Shown one piece after another: positions 1 through 7,153 of a DNA stretch of 36,714 nt. A program made the translations under genes and the position numbers. The stretch covers positions 1 to 36,714 of the forward strand of contig JACPCJ010000110.1 of the NCBI GenBank assembly GCA_016179865.1. The letters run 5' to 3'. Origin of the DNA: Actinomycetota bacterium. Lineage in GTDB: Bacteria > Actinomycetota > Acidimicrobiia > IMCC26256 > JACPCJ01. A model generated the notes under the pieces. It saw nothing but the letters and a program-made list of their open reading frames with translations. It was not told the origin of the DNA and ran no database searches. The number at the start of each line of letters is the position of its first letter. The stretch's first letter is position 1.

Positions 1-56
1 CGCCCGATCCCCCGGCCCGCTCCCGTCACGATCGCCACCCGGTCGTTCAACAACAC
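1..56 (-). CDS. Short-chain dehydrogenase/reductase, N-terminal fragment
   Basis: Only the first 18 codons lie in the window; the rest runs off the left edge. The minus strand reads from a GTG at 56-54 into a short beta strand followed by TGAGRGIG, the glycine-rich NAD(P)-binding turn of classical SDR enzymes. A GAGGAG ribosome site sits five bases before this GTG, which decides the start. The gene is divergent from the TetR regulator and shares the palindrome at 80-95 with it, so it is probably under that regulator. The substrate cannot be inferred. Confidence 0.75.
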   Translation of the reverse strand, partial: MLLNDRVAIVTGAGRGIG

Positions 57-79
57 TTCGGCTCCTCGCGGTCAGAAAA

Positions 80-95
80 CTGACGCAGTTGTCAG
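80..95. promoter_or_regulatory. Palindromic operator, copy 1 (SDR/TetR divergent promoter)
   Basis: CTGACGCAGTTGTCAG, one of six copies of a TGAC-N6-GTCA palindrome in this window. It lies between two divergent start codons (56 and 117). Its left end, CTGACG, is placed as a -35 box 18 bases before the -10 box TAGCCT of the TetR gene, so binding would block transcription. A further GTCAG at 71-75 makes a second, shorter dyad with the CTGAC at 80-84. Autorepression by the adjacent TetR protein is an inference. Confidence 0.7.
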
Positions 96-103
96 CCTTC
101 TTC

Positions 104-109
104 TAGCCT
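104..109 (+). promoter_or_regulatory. -10 box of a leaderless TetR promoter
   Basis: TAGCCT fits the actinobacterial TANNNT -10 pattern and is seven bases before the GTG at 117. No ribosome site is visible, so the transcript probably starts at or next to the start codon. The matching -35 (CTGACG, 80-85) is 18 bases upstream and is part of the operator. Confidence 0.45.
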
Positions 110-116
110 GAGCGCC

Positions 117-752
117 GTGCCAAAGGCGAACGATGCCCGTGACCGGGAGCTGCGAGCGCGCGGGAAGAGAACCATGGCGAAGCTGCTCGACGCCGGCGCC
201 CAAGTATTCGCCACGAAAGGTTTCCACGCCGCCCGCGTCGACGACATCGTGAAGGCGGCCCAGACCTCGCACGGCACCTTCTACCTGTACTTCCCCAACA
301 AGGAGGCGCTGTTCCGCGCCCTGGCCGAAGACGTGGCGGCCCAAATGGAAGGCCTCTCCGAATCCCTCGGTCCCGTGACGCCCGACGAGGCGGGAAAGTC
401 CGAGCTGCGGGCGTGGCTCGCCCGATTCTCGGAGGTCTACGAGCGCTCGGGCGCGGTCATCGGCGCCTGGACCGCCGCCGAAACGGGCGACAGCGAGGTC
501 GGCCGCATCGGCACCGAGCTCCTCGGCGGGTTCGCGGTCATGCTCTCCCGGCGCATCAGCGGCGGGACGCCAGACGGGGTGGAGCCGGCCGTCGCCGCCA
601 TGGCGCTGGTCGCCATGATCGAGCGCTACCAGTACTACGCGCTGTCGGGAATGGTCCGGGCCGACCGCGACGCCGTGCTCGACACCCTCGCCGGCGTGAC
701 CCACGCGGCGCTGTTCGGCGCCGTGGCCGGCGCCCCCGTTCGCGCCTCCTGA
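117..752 (+). CDS. TetR/AcrR-family transcriptional regulator
   Basis: 211 residues, the usual length for the family. The N-terminal helix-turn-helix is clear at residues about 18-64: AKLLDAGAQVFATKGF, then VDDIVKAAQTSHGTFYLYF and NKEALF. The C-terminal two thirds are the variable helical ligand-binding and dimer domain, so the ligand is not readable. GTG 117 is chosen because it sits seven bases after a -10 box. It is first in a likely three-gene unit (14-base gap to the next gene, then a 4-base overlap) ending in an acid-CoA ligase. TetR proteins beside acyl-CoA ligases often sense an acyl-CoA or lipid. It is the only clear candidate in the window to bind the palindrome repeated at six promoters. 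Confidence 0.9.
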   Translation: MPKANDARDRELRARGKRTMAKLLDAGAQVFATKGFHAARVDDIVKAAQTSHGTFYLYFPNKEALFRALAEDVAAQMEGLSESLGPVTPDEAGKSELRAWLARFSEVYERSGAVIGAWTAAETGDSEVGRIGTELLGGFAVMLSRRISGGTPDGVEPAVAAMALVAMIERYQYYALSGMVRADRDAVLDTLAGVTHAALFGAVAGAPVRAS

Positions 753-766
753 TCGCGGGCGCGCCC

Positions 767-1477
767 GTGCTCGTCGTCCACGAGACCCACACCGTCGCCG
801 GCAAGGCCGAGCTCGAATTTGAAGCGCTGTGGCGAGACCGGTTCCTGCCTGCCCTCAGCGGGAGCGACGACGCTCGCCTGCTCTCGTATCTCCACCAGGC
901 CCACGGGACCGGCCCGTCCTACACCGTGGTGACACTGACGGCGTTGCGAGACGCGGCTGCCTGGGACGCCCTCGCCTCCCGGCTGCGCGACGGCGACCTC
1001 GCCGACTTCGCCCGCGACGCCGACGCCCATCGCCACGCCCACACGGCCAAAATCCTCACTCCACTCCCCTTCTCCCCCCTCCAGAGCCTGGATCTCGCCG
1101 GCGTTCCCGCCGAGGCCGCCGCCCACGGGCAGGCACTGTTCATGGAGGACACCGCCTGGCCCTACCGGGGGAGCTACGAGGCCTACCTGGAGCGCGCCGG
1201 CACGCTCTACGTCGAGACGCTGCGGCGGGCGAACGAAGCCGGGCGCAACCTGTTGACCCTCGAAGCCGCCTTCTCGCCCGCCTGGGGCGCCGGCGCCCGA
1301 CGGGAGATCGTCCTGTGGCAACGGGTGACCCGCCCGGAACTCCTGTCGGGCCTGTTCGGCCACGACGTCCCCGCCGAGCACCGGGCTCCCGGGACTTGGA
1401 TGCACGACGCCCTGGCCGTACGCGACCGGTGGGAAAGCCGACTCCTGCGCAGCGCGCCCTGGTCTCCTCTGCCGTGA
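767..1477 (+). CDS. Tandem ferredoxin-like (NIPSNAP/Dabb-like) protein
   Basis: 236 residues from GTG 767 (VLVVHETHTVAGK). It appears to hold two halves, residues about 1-105 and 120-236, each with a beta strand, a helix and an alternating hydrophobic strand, in the manner of dimeric alpha-beta barrel (NIPSNAP/Dabb) proteins. The second half contains PYRGSYEAYLERAGTLY and REIVLWQRVTRPELL. No catalytic residues or signal peptide are recognised. The stop overlaps the start of the following ligase by four bases (GTGA), so the two are translationally coupled and probably serve the same pathway. The fold call rests on pattern only. The open frame extends upstream across the TetR gene, but that part is a shadow. 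Confidence 0.65.
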   Translation: MLVVHETHTVAGKAELEFEALWRDRFLPALSGSDDARLLSYLHQAHGTGPSYTVVTLTALRDAAAWDALASRLRDGDLADFARDADAHRHAHTAKILTPLPFSPLQSLDLAGVPAEAAAHGQALFMEDTAWPYRGSYEAYLERAGTLYVETLRRANEAGRNLLTLEAAFSPAWGAGARREIVLWQRVTRPELLSGLFGHDVPAEHRAPGTWMHDALAVRDRWESRLLRSAPWSPLP

Positions 1478-2883
1478 CCAATCTCGGGGCCCTGCTCGAC
1501 CCGGTGGTCGCCGCCGCACCCGACCGCGCCGCCCTCGTCATCGACGGGGAGGTGATCAGCTACAGCGAACTCGGCCACGCGGTGGCCTCGGTCGCCAATG
1601 CCCTGGCGGACATGGGCGTGGGCGGGGGCGACCGGGTCATGCTCGTCGACGAGTGCAGTCCCCTGTTCCTCGGCACCGTGCTCGGAGCCGCCCGCATCGG
1701 AGCCGCGGCGGCGCCCGTGAGTCACCGGCTGGCGCCGCCCGAGTTGCGGGCCCTTCACGAGCTGGCGGGCTGTGATCGATCCGTCGCCGGCGCCGACTCG
1801 ATCGGGCTCGTGGGTGACGCCTTGGGTCGCTCGCCGCTGGCGGCGTCCGTGCTGCTGCGCTGGGGCGGTGAGCCTCCCGAGCCGGCCGAGGTGAACCCGG
1901 CCGACACGGCCCTGGTTCTCTTCACCAGTGGCACAACGGGGCTCCCGAAGCCGGTGCCCCTCCCGCACGGCGACCTCGTTCCCCGGGTGAGCCTGTTCGC
2001 GTCCGCCTTCGATCCGGCCGCGGCCCCCACGGTGGCCCTGGTGTGCGTCCCGGTCGTGCACATCGGCGGCCTCGTGGGGCTGCTGGTGGCGTTGGCGGCA
2101 GGGACGACGAGCGTCGTCCAGCGCCGCTTCGACGCCGCCGAGTGGCTCGACCTCGTCGAACGCCATCGCGTCGAGCGCACCTTTCTGGTGCCGGCACAGC
2201 TGTCGCGAATCCTCGACCACCCGAGCTTTCCGAGCGCCGACCTGTCGTCGCTCCAGTCGATCGCCTACGGAGCGGCTGCGGCACCCCCCGACCTCGTGGC
2301 ACGCGCGGTCGCTGTGCTCCCCGGCGTCGCCTTCTCGAACGTGTACGGCCAGACCGAGACGCTGGGGGCGGTCACGATGCTCGGGCCCGACGACCAGCGA
2401 GGGCGGCCGGGGTCGGTGGGCAAGGTGCTCCCGGGAATCGAGTGGCAGATCGACGAGGCGACGGGCGAGTTCCAGGTCCTCCAGCACGGCGCCTGGCACG
2501 GGTCGGGCGACGTGGCCCGGGTCGACGATGAGGGCTACCTGTGGATCGAGGGCCGCCTCGCCGACACCATCAATCGCGGCGGCGAAAAGCTCGGCCCCGT
2601 CGAGGTCGAGGCCGCGCTTCGATCGCACCCAGCGGTCACTGATGCCGCGGTCGCCGGCCTGCCCGACGAGGAGTTGGGCGAACGGGTCGGCGCCTTAGTC
2701 GTGCTCGGCGGCGAGGCCACCCCCGGCGAGCTGGCGGCCTGGTGCCGGGAGCGGTTGGCCCCGTGGAAGGTGCCAGAACGGGTCGCCGTCACCGACGAGA
2801 TCCCCTACACGGATCTGGGGAAGGTGCGCCGCTCCGAGATCGCCGAGATCATCCTCACCTCCGGCGTGTCTGTGTCGCGTTAG
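1474..2883 (+). CDS. AMP-dependent acid-CoA ligase (class I adenylate-forming)
   Basis: 469 residues; activates a carboxylic acid to acyl-AMP and then acyl-CoA. Landmarks in order: ATP-binding LFTSGTTGLPKPVPL near residue 150, VYGQTET, the hinge GSGDVARVDDEGYLWIEGR, INRGGEKLGPVEVE, and a C-terminal catalytic Lys in DLGKVRRSEI. The N-terminal domain is shorter than in long-chain ligases, and the second residue pair after TGLPK is PV rather than the usual GV. It overlaps the preceding gene by four bases and ends inside a long hairpin shared with the convergent ligase at 2917. The substrate is unknown; an aromatic, steroid or branched acid is possible. Confidence 0.9.
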   Translation: MTNLGALLDPVVAAAPDRAALVIDGEVISYSELGHAVASVANALADMGVGGGDRVMLVDECSPLFLGTVLGAARIGAAAAPVSHRLAPPELRALHELAGCDRSVAGADSIGLVGDALGRSPLAASVLLRWGGEPPEPAEVNPADTALVLFTSGTTGLPKPVPLPHGDLVPRVSLFASAFDPAAAPTVALVCVPVVHIGGLVGLLVALAAGTTSVVQRRFDAAEWLDLVERHRVERTFLVPAQLSRILDHPSFPSADLSSLQSIAYGAAAAPPDLVARAVAVLPGVAFSNVYGQTETLGAVTMLGPDDQRGRPGSVGKVLPGIEWQIDEATGEFQVLQHGAWHGSGDVARVDDEGYLWIEGRLADTINRGGEKLGPVEVEAALRSHPAVTDAAVAGLPDEELGERVGALVVLGGEATPGELAAWCRERLAPWKVPERVAVTDEIPYTDLGKVRRSEIAEIILTSGVSVSR

Positions 2884-2916
2884 GAGCGCATACGCGCCGT
2901 AACGCAACGCAGACGC
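2866..2916. repeat. Hairpin repeat copy A, probable bidirectional terminator
   Basis: Two 17-base arms (2866-2882 and 2900-2916) pair with one mismatch and two wobbles around a 17-base loop. Left arm GTGTCTGTGTCGCGTTA, right arm TAACGCAACGCAGACGC. It fills the whole 33-base gap between two convergent ligase genes and contributes the last codons and stop of the plus-strand one. A near-identical copy is at 11101-11151, also between convergent genes. Confidence 0.75.
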
Positions 2917-4425
2917 TCAGACGTTGAGGGCCTCGTCCTTCCAGTGGGCCTCGCGCAGGCGGCGCTTCAGCACCTTGCCGTTCGGATCACGGGGCAGCTG
3001 GTCGACGAACTCGACGATCTCCGGGCACTTGAAGTCCGCCAGGCGGGCTCGCACGTACTCCTGGATCTCCTCGGCCGTCACCGTGATCCGGCACTCGATC
3101 ATGGCCTTGACCCGCTCACCCATTCGCTCGTCGGGCACACCGAAGACGGCGCAGTCGACCACAGCCGGGTGGTCATGCAGCACGTTCTCGATCTCGGCCG
3201 GGTAGATGTTGACCCCGCCCCGGATCACCATGTCGCTCGCCCGATCGGTGAGATACAGGTAGCCGTCGTCGTCCAGATAGCCGATGTCGCCGACGGTGTA
3301 GAGGTCACCCCGCCAGGCCTCACCCGTCTTCTCCGGGTCGTTGTGGTACTCGAAGCGGCCGCCGGCCGGCGTCACGTAGATCACACCCGGCTCGCCGGTC
3401 GGCAGGTCCGACCCGTCCTCCCCGATGATCTTGATCTCGACCCCGGGCCAGGGCTTCCCCACCGTGCCCGGCCGCTCCACCCATTCGGCGGGCGACGCCC
3501 GCGTCGCACCCCCCTCGCTCATCCCGTACAGCTCCCACACCTCGGCCGGTTCCAGCGCCTCCATGATCCGGCGCTTCACCGACTCGGGGCAGGGCGCGCC
3601 GGCGTGGATCACGAGCCGGAGCGATTCCAGGTCATAGGTGGCCCGGTCGGCCTCGTCAACCTCGAGCACCCGGATGAAGTGCGCCGGCGCCATGAACGTC
3701 GTGGTCACACCGAACCGGTCGACGGCGCCCAGCCACGCACGCGGATCGAAGGAGGGCAGGATGGCAACCGTGCCGCCCGCGTAGAGGTGTGCGAACGCCC
3801 ATCCGCCCGGGCCGGCGTGATAGCCGGGCCCGGTGAGGAGGTAGGTGTCGTCGGCGGTGATCCCCCATAGCCCGATCAGGCCCTGGTTCATGGTCTCGAG
3901 GCGCTCGACGTCGACGTTGCCGTGGAGGACGCCCTTGGGCCGCCCCGTGGTGCCCGACGTGTAGAACATGTAGCCCGGCGCCGGCCACGGGGCGCCGGCC
4001 CCCCACGGCTTCGACTCCTCGATCGCCGGGTCGTACGAGCACGCGGGACTCCCGACCGAGAGCACCGTAAGCGCGGGGCTGGCAGCCAAGGCCACGTCGA
4101 CGGGCGCGCCCAGTGACTCGTGGGCGACGAGCACCTTGGCGCCCGAGTCTTCGACGATGTACGCCAGCTCCTCGCCCTTCAGGTGCCAGTTGACGGGGAG
4201 GAACCGAGCCTGGAGGGCGGCGGCGGCACAGCCGACCTCGAAGAATTCGAACCCGTTCGGGAGCATGGCCGCCACCGGCTCGCCGGCAGCGACGCCTCGG
4301 TCGGACAGCGCGGTGGCGAGGCGCAGCGACCGATCACCGAGGGCACCGTACGTGCGCTGGGCCGTGCCCATCCGAAGCGCCGGCTTGTCGGGGGTTTCGG
4401 CAACGTGGTTCCAGAGGCCCATCAT
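2917..4425 (-). CDS. AMP-dependent acyl-CoA ligase, FadD-like
   Basis: 502 residues, usual length. Motifs in order: FYTSGTTGRPKGVLHG (ATP loop), ELYGMSEGG, the hinge GDIGYLDDDGYLYLTDR, VIRGGVNIYPAEIE, and the C-terminal PRDPNGKVLKRRLR with the catalytic Lys. It should make a fatty, sterol side-chain or similar acyl-CoA. Two adjacent ATG codons (4425 and 4422) could start it; there is no ribosome site, and a TANNNT box (TAAAGT) lies just upstream, so the message may be leaderless. A copy of the shared operator begins ten bases upstream, the closest placement in the window. Confidence 0.92.
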   Translation of the reverse strand: MMGLWNHVAETPDKPALRMGTAQRTYGALGDRSLRLATALSDRGVAAGEPVAAMLPNGFEFFEVGCAAAALQARFLPVNWHLKGEELAYIVEDSGAKVLVAHESLGAPVDVALAASPALTVLSVGSPACSYDPAIEESKPWGAGAPWPAPGYMFYTSGTTGRPKGVLHGNVDVERLETMNQGLIGLWGITADDTYLLTGPGYHAGPGGWAFAHLYAGGTVAILPSFDPRAWLGAVDRFGVTTTFMAPAHFIRVLEVDEADRATYDLESLRLVIHAGAPCPESVKRRIMEALEPAEVWELYGMSEGGATRASPAEWVERPGTVGKPWPGVEIKIIGEDGSDLPTGEPGVIYVTPAGGRFEYHNDPEKTGEAWRGDLYTVGDIGYLDDDGYLYLTDRASDMVIRGGVNIYPAEIENVLHDHPAVVDCAVFGVPDERMGERVKAMIECRITVTAEEIQEYVRARLADFKCPEIVEFVDQLPRDPNGKVLKRRLREAHWKDEALNV

Positions 4426-4434
4426 CGGGACTTT

Positions 4435-4450
4435 ATGACGCGCATGTCAG
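4435..4450. promoter_or_regulatory. Palindromic operator, copy 2 (ligase/amidohydrolase)
   Basis: ATGACGCGCATGTCAG, same TGAC-N6-GTCA core as the other copies. It lies between the divergent starts of the ligase (4425) and the amidohydrolase (4499) and covers the region immediately upstream of the ligase -10, where a repressor would block the polymerase. Confidence 0.7.
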
Positions 4451-4471
4451 GTGCGCCTACGCTGCCCGCTC

Positions 4472-4487
4472 GTGCCACGCGTGTCAG
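4472..4487. promoter_or_regulatory. Degenerate second operator
   Basis: GTGCCACGCGTGTCAG: the right half matches the consensus exactly and the left half has TGCC in place of TGAC. It is centred 37 bases from copy 2. It is non-coding only if the amidohydrolase starts at 4499 rather than at an upstream GTG. Confidence 0.35.
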
Positions 4488-4498
4488 AGAGCGGACGG

Positions 4499-5335
4499 GT
4501 GATCGACCTGTGGGTCAACGTGATCGGGCCCAGGGCCTCACGCCAGTGGCTGCCAGCGGAAGAGCGCGCGGGGGCGAACGCCCTCTTTGGCGACGACCTG
4601 TTCGGCGCCGAACACACTCCCGACGACTTGGTGGCATCCCTGGACGACGCCGGGGTCGACGTCGGACTCGTGACCCTTCCGTTCCGCTCGCCCGCCGTCG
4701 AGGAGTTCCTCGACGCCACGCCGGCGCACGCGTCCCGACTTCTCGTGGCCGCCGCCGTCAACGAGCCTGGCCGACGGCCGCCCCGGCCGAAGCGCCAGGT
4801 GGAGCGGGTGCGCGAGCTGGCGGAGCTCCCCCGCGTCACCCTCATACGGGTCACCCCGTTCCTCGACCAGGTGCCCCTCGACGACGCCCGCTACTACCCG
4901 CTGTACGCGGCGTGCGAGGAGCTCGGCCTGCCGGTGTCGATCAACGTCGGAGTCCCCGGGCCCCGGGCTGAATCCGACTGCCAGCACCCCCGCCGCCTCG
5001 AACGGGTGCTCGTCGACTTCCCCGAGCTGACCGTGATCGGCGCCCACATGGGGCACCCCTACGAGTCGCTGCTCGTCACGTACATGATGAAGTGGGACCG
5101 GCTGTTCCTCTCCAACTCCGCCTACCTCGCCGACTACATGGACGAGGGCCTGGTGCGGTTCATGAACTCGTCGCGCGGCCGGGGCCGTGTCCTGTTCGCT
5201 TCCGATCATCCGGTGCTCCCGGTTGGGCGAGCCCTGGAGTCGGCCCGGAAACTTCCCCTCGACGAGGAAGCCATGGCGGAGTTCCTCGGCAACTCGGCGG
5301 CGCGGGTGCTCGGGTTGGGGAGCACGAACCCGTGA
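4499..5335 (+). CDS. Amidohydrolase-2 family protein (ACMSD-like TIM barrel)
   Basis: 278 residues from GTG 4499 (VIDLWVNVIGP); GTGs at 4472 and 4451 are also in frame. I chose the latest because family members begin directly with the first barrel strand and because the earlier ones would place coding sequence over a possible second operator. Late motifs are present: IGAHMGHPY and FASDHPV, which in relatives supply a metal-binding His and the catalytic Asp. The usual N-terminal HxH is replaced by WVN, so the metal site is probably altered or absent. Members decarboxylate or hydrolyse ring compounds. It overlaps the next gene by four bases (GTGA). Confidence 0.8.
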   Translation: MIDLWVNVIGPRASRQWLPAEERAGANALFGDDLFGAEHTPDDLVASLDDAGVDVGLVTLPFRSPAVEEFLDATPAHASRLLVAAAVNEPGRRPPRPKRQVERVRELAELPRVTLIRVTPFLDQVPLDDARYYPLYAACEELGLPVSINVGVPGPRAESDCQHPRRLERVLVDFPELTVIGAHMGHPYESLLVTYMMKWDRLFLSNSAYLADYMDEGLVRFMNSSRGRGRVLFASDHPVLPVGRALESARKLPLDEEAMAEFLGNSAARVLGLGSTNP

Positions 5336-5847
5336 GAGAACACCGGTACACCCTGGAGATCCCCCACGCGGCCGAGCGGGTGTGGGCGCTGTTCCAGGAC
5401 TACGACCGCTGGACGGAGTACGCCCCGATGGTGGTCGACGTAGAGATCCTGCACCCCGGAGACAGCGGCGGGAACGGCCTCCTCCGGCGGGTGATCTACA
5501 AGATGCCCTTCGGGCGGAAGGGCTCGGCACTCGAGCTGGTCACCGACGTCGAGCCGCCTGCCGCCGGGGCCGGCTTGGGTGCCGCGTACACGTACACGAT
5601 GATCAGCCGCGAGCCCGGCAACGACCAGACTGGGCGGGTTCGTCTGGAGCCCACCGGGCCCGGCTCCTGCCGGCTCCATTTCGAAGAGCGCTATCACCTG
5701 ACGAAGGCACCGTGGAAGTGGTTCGAAGGCCCGATCTACCGGTTCATCAACAAGCAGAACGAGGCGTCGATGCGCCGGGCCATCGAATGGCTGACCGCGC
5801 ATCCCGAGTACCGGGCCGATCTCGCGGCCAGCGAACCGCCCGGCTGA
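5332..5847 (+). CDS. SRPBCC (START-like) hydrophobic ligand-binding protein
   Basis: 171 residues starting MREHRYTLEIPHAAERVWALFQDYDRW, the typical first strand and helix of polyketide cyclase/START-like folds, ending in a long C-terminal helix (NKQNEASMRRAIEWL). Such proteins hold a lipid or aromatic molecule in a cavity. No catalytic residue can be named. GTG 5332 overlaps the amidohydrolase stop by four bases, so the two are translationally coupled and may act on the same compound. A membrane-protein gene starts inside its 3' end in another frame. Confidence 0.85.
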   Translation: MREHRYTLEIPHAAERVWALFQDYDRWTEYAPMVVDVEILHPGDSGGNGLLRRVIYKMPFGRKGSALELVTDVEPPAAGAGLGAAYTYTMISREPGNDQTGRVRLEPTGPGSCRLHFEERYHLTKAPWKWFEGPIYRFINKQNEASMRRAIEWLTAHPEYRADLAASEPPG

Positions 5848-6428
5848 TCGCCGGGATCGGCGTCGCCGGAGTCGGCTTCGCTCTGACCCTTCGTTCCCGC
5901 CTGGGCCTGGGCCCGTGGCACGTCGTGCAGCAGGGGCTGAGCGAGCAGACGGGCCTCACCGTCGGCACGGCCGTGGTGATCGTCAACGCCATCCTCGTCT
6001 TGGTGGCGCTGTGGCTGCGCGAGCGGCCTGGCCTCGGGACCCTGGCGGTCGTTGCCCTGCTCGGCCCCTCGGTCGACGGGTCTCTCCTCGTGATCCCCGA
6101 TACCCACAGCGCGGTCCTGCGGGTCGCGGCGCTTCTCGGCGGCTTGGTGGTGATGTCGTCGGGCGGAGCCCTCGTGATCTCGGCCCGGCTGGGCGTGTCG
6201 CCGCTCGACTCGGTGATGATCGGGGCCTTCCGCCGTCTCCACGCCGCCTCCCTCTCCGGGATCCGGCTCGTAATGGAGGCGGCGGGACTCGGCCTCGGGT
6301 GGACGCTCGGGGGAACGATCGGAATCGGGACCCTCGTCATCGGTCTCGGGATCGGACCCATCCTGCACGGCTGGCTCCACGTCATGGGGGCCGTCCCCGA
6401 GAAGGAGACCCTGGGACTTCCATCATGA
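5787..6428 (+). CDS. YczE/YitT-like integral membrane protein
   Basis: 213 residues from ATG 5787: a basic N-terminus followed by about five or six hydrophobic segments. LRSRLGLGPWHVVQQGLSEQTGLTVG early and SARLGVSPLDSVMIG later are the paired LGxxPxD/H-type repeats of the YczE family, suggesting two homologous halves. Function is not established for the family; transport or regulation has been suggested for relatives. The chosen start overlaps the SRPBCC gene by 61 bases; the next plausible start would be a CTG at 5844 and would cut into the first membrane helix. The stop lies in the VapBC promoter region. Confidence 0.75.
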   Translation: MADRASRVPGRSRGQRTARLIAGIGVAGVGFALTLRSRLGLGPWHVVQQGLSEQTGLTVGTAVVIVNAILVLVALWLRERPGLGTLAVVALLGPSVDGSLLVIPDTHSAVLRVAALLGGLVVMSSGGALVISARLGVSPLDSVMIGAFRRLHAASLSGIRLVMEAAGLGLGWTLGGTIGIGTLVIGLGIGPILHGWLHVMGAVPEKETLGLPS

Positions 6429-6431
6429 TGG

Positions 6432-6446
6432 TAATAAGTGTTATCA
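6432..6446. promoter_or_regulatory. AT-rich dyad, probable VapB autoregulatory operator
   Basis: TAATAAGTGTTATCA: near-perfect TAATAA/TTATCA arms around GTG, in an AT-rich island that stands out from the GC-rich surroundings. It overlaps the -10 box of the toxin-antitoxin genes. RHH antitoxins usually bind such short dyads to repress their own operon. Confidence 0.5.
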
Positions 6447-6447
6447 T
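6442..6447 (+). promoter_or_regulatory. -10 box of a leaderless vapBC promoter
   Basis: TATCAT (TANNNT) lies six bases before the ATG at 6454. There is no ribosome site in the gap, so the antitoxin message is probably leaderless. The box is within the dyad at 6432-6446. Confidence 0.5.
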
Positions 6448-6453
6448 GTCACC

Positions 6454-6711
6454 ATGATCCGTACCCAGATCTCCCTCACCGAGGATCAGATGGGACGCCT
6501 GCGCCGGGAGTCGGCGCGGACCGGAAAGTCCATCGCCCAACTCACGCGGGAAGCCATCGACCGGGTATACGACGACGATCGGAAGGAACGCCTTCGCCGG
6601 TTCCGCGCCGTGGCCGGGAAGCACCGCGGCGGAGGCGACAACGTCTCGGAGAACATCGACGAGGAGTTCGTCAAGGCCGTCATGTCGCGATGGCGGGACG
6701 ACGTCGAGTGA
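6454..6711 (+). CDS. vapB: Ribbon-helix-helix antitoxin, VapB type
   Basis: 85 residues. The N-terminus MIRTQISLTEDQMGRLRRES followed by SIAQLTREAIDR is a ribbon-helix-helix (CopG/Arc-like) DNA-binding unit. The acidic, flexible C-terminus (NVSENIDEEF... WRDDVE) is the usual toxin-wrapping part. It should neutralise the PIN toxin encoded next and repress its own promoter. The stop overlaps the toxin start by four bases (GTGA), as is typical for these pairs. Confidence 0.88.
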   Translation: MIRTQISLTEDQMGRLRRESARTGKSIAQLTREAIDRVYDDDRKERLRRFRAVAGKHRGGGDNVSENIDEEFVKAVMSRWRDDVE

Positions 6712-7103
6712 CCGTCCTGGTCGACACGTCGGCGGTCGTCGCCGCGCTGCTCGTCGATGACCCCAATCACGAAGCAGCGAGGGAACACTTCGAGCGGCTG
6801 CTCGACGACGTCGAAGAACTCGTGAGCCACAGCCACGCCGTCGTCGAGACGATCGCCGTGCTCCAGCGCAAGAGCGGACTGCCCGCAGTGCATGACTATG
6901 TGCTGGGCATCGAGCCGACGATCGATGTCGTGTGGGTCGACGAGCAGCGCCATCGCCGGGGCCTGGCAGCGCTCCTGACGGGCTCCCGGCGGATCTCGCT
7001 CGTCGACCACATCAGCTTCCAACTCATGCGGGACCTCGGGATCGACACGGCCTTCGCCTTCGACGGTGACTTCCGGGGTGAGGGCTTCACCGTCATCCCA
7101 TAG
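6708..7103 (+). CDS. vapC: PIN-domain ribonuclease toxin, VapC type
   Basis: 131 residues, normal length. The four acidic positions expected for a metal-dependent PIN ribonuclease are visible: Asp6 in VLVDTSA, Glu47 in VVETIAVL, Asp100 in ISLVDHISF and Asp119/121 in AFAFDGDF, so the toxin looks intact. VapC toxins cut specific tRNAs or rRNA; the target cannot be read here. Coupled to the antitoxin by a 4-base overlap. It ends just before the operator of the alcohol dehydrogenase operon. Confidence 0.9.
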   Translation: MTVLVDTSAVVAALLVDDPNHEAAREHFERLLDDVEELVSHSHAVVETIAVLQRKSGLPAVHDYVLGIEPTIDVVWVDEQRHRRGLAALLTGSRRISLVDHISFQLMRDLGIDTAFAFDGDFRGEGFTVIP

Positions 7104-7114
7104 CCCGTAGAAAG

Positions 7115-7130
7115 TTGACGCCGGTGTCAG
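7115..7130. promoter_or_regulatory. Palindromic operator, copy 3 (alcohol dehydrogenase operon)
   Basis: TTGACGCCGGTGTCAG. Its left six bases, TTGACG, resemble a -35 box, with GATGCT 18 bases downstream (7139-7144) as a possible -10; the same 18-base geometry is seen at the TetR and MaoC promoters. It controls the gene starting at 7154 and probably the three co-directional genes after it. Confidence 0.7.
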
Positions 7131-7153
7131 GTTCGGCGGATGCTCGCGGCCCG

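Noticed and set aside
71-84. Separate operator GTCAG-AAAA-CTGAC
   Set aside because: The arms are short and the spacing differs from all six full copies; treated as an extra half-site of copy 1.
1207-2628. Long minus-strand open frame opposite the first CoA ligase
   Set aside because: Composition is rich in Arg, Gly and His with no domain; it is an antisense shadow of a gene with clear adenylation motifs.
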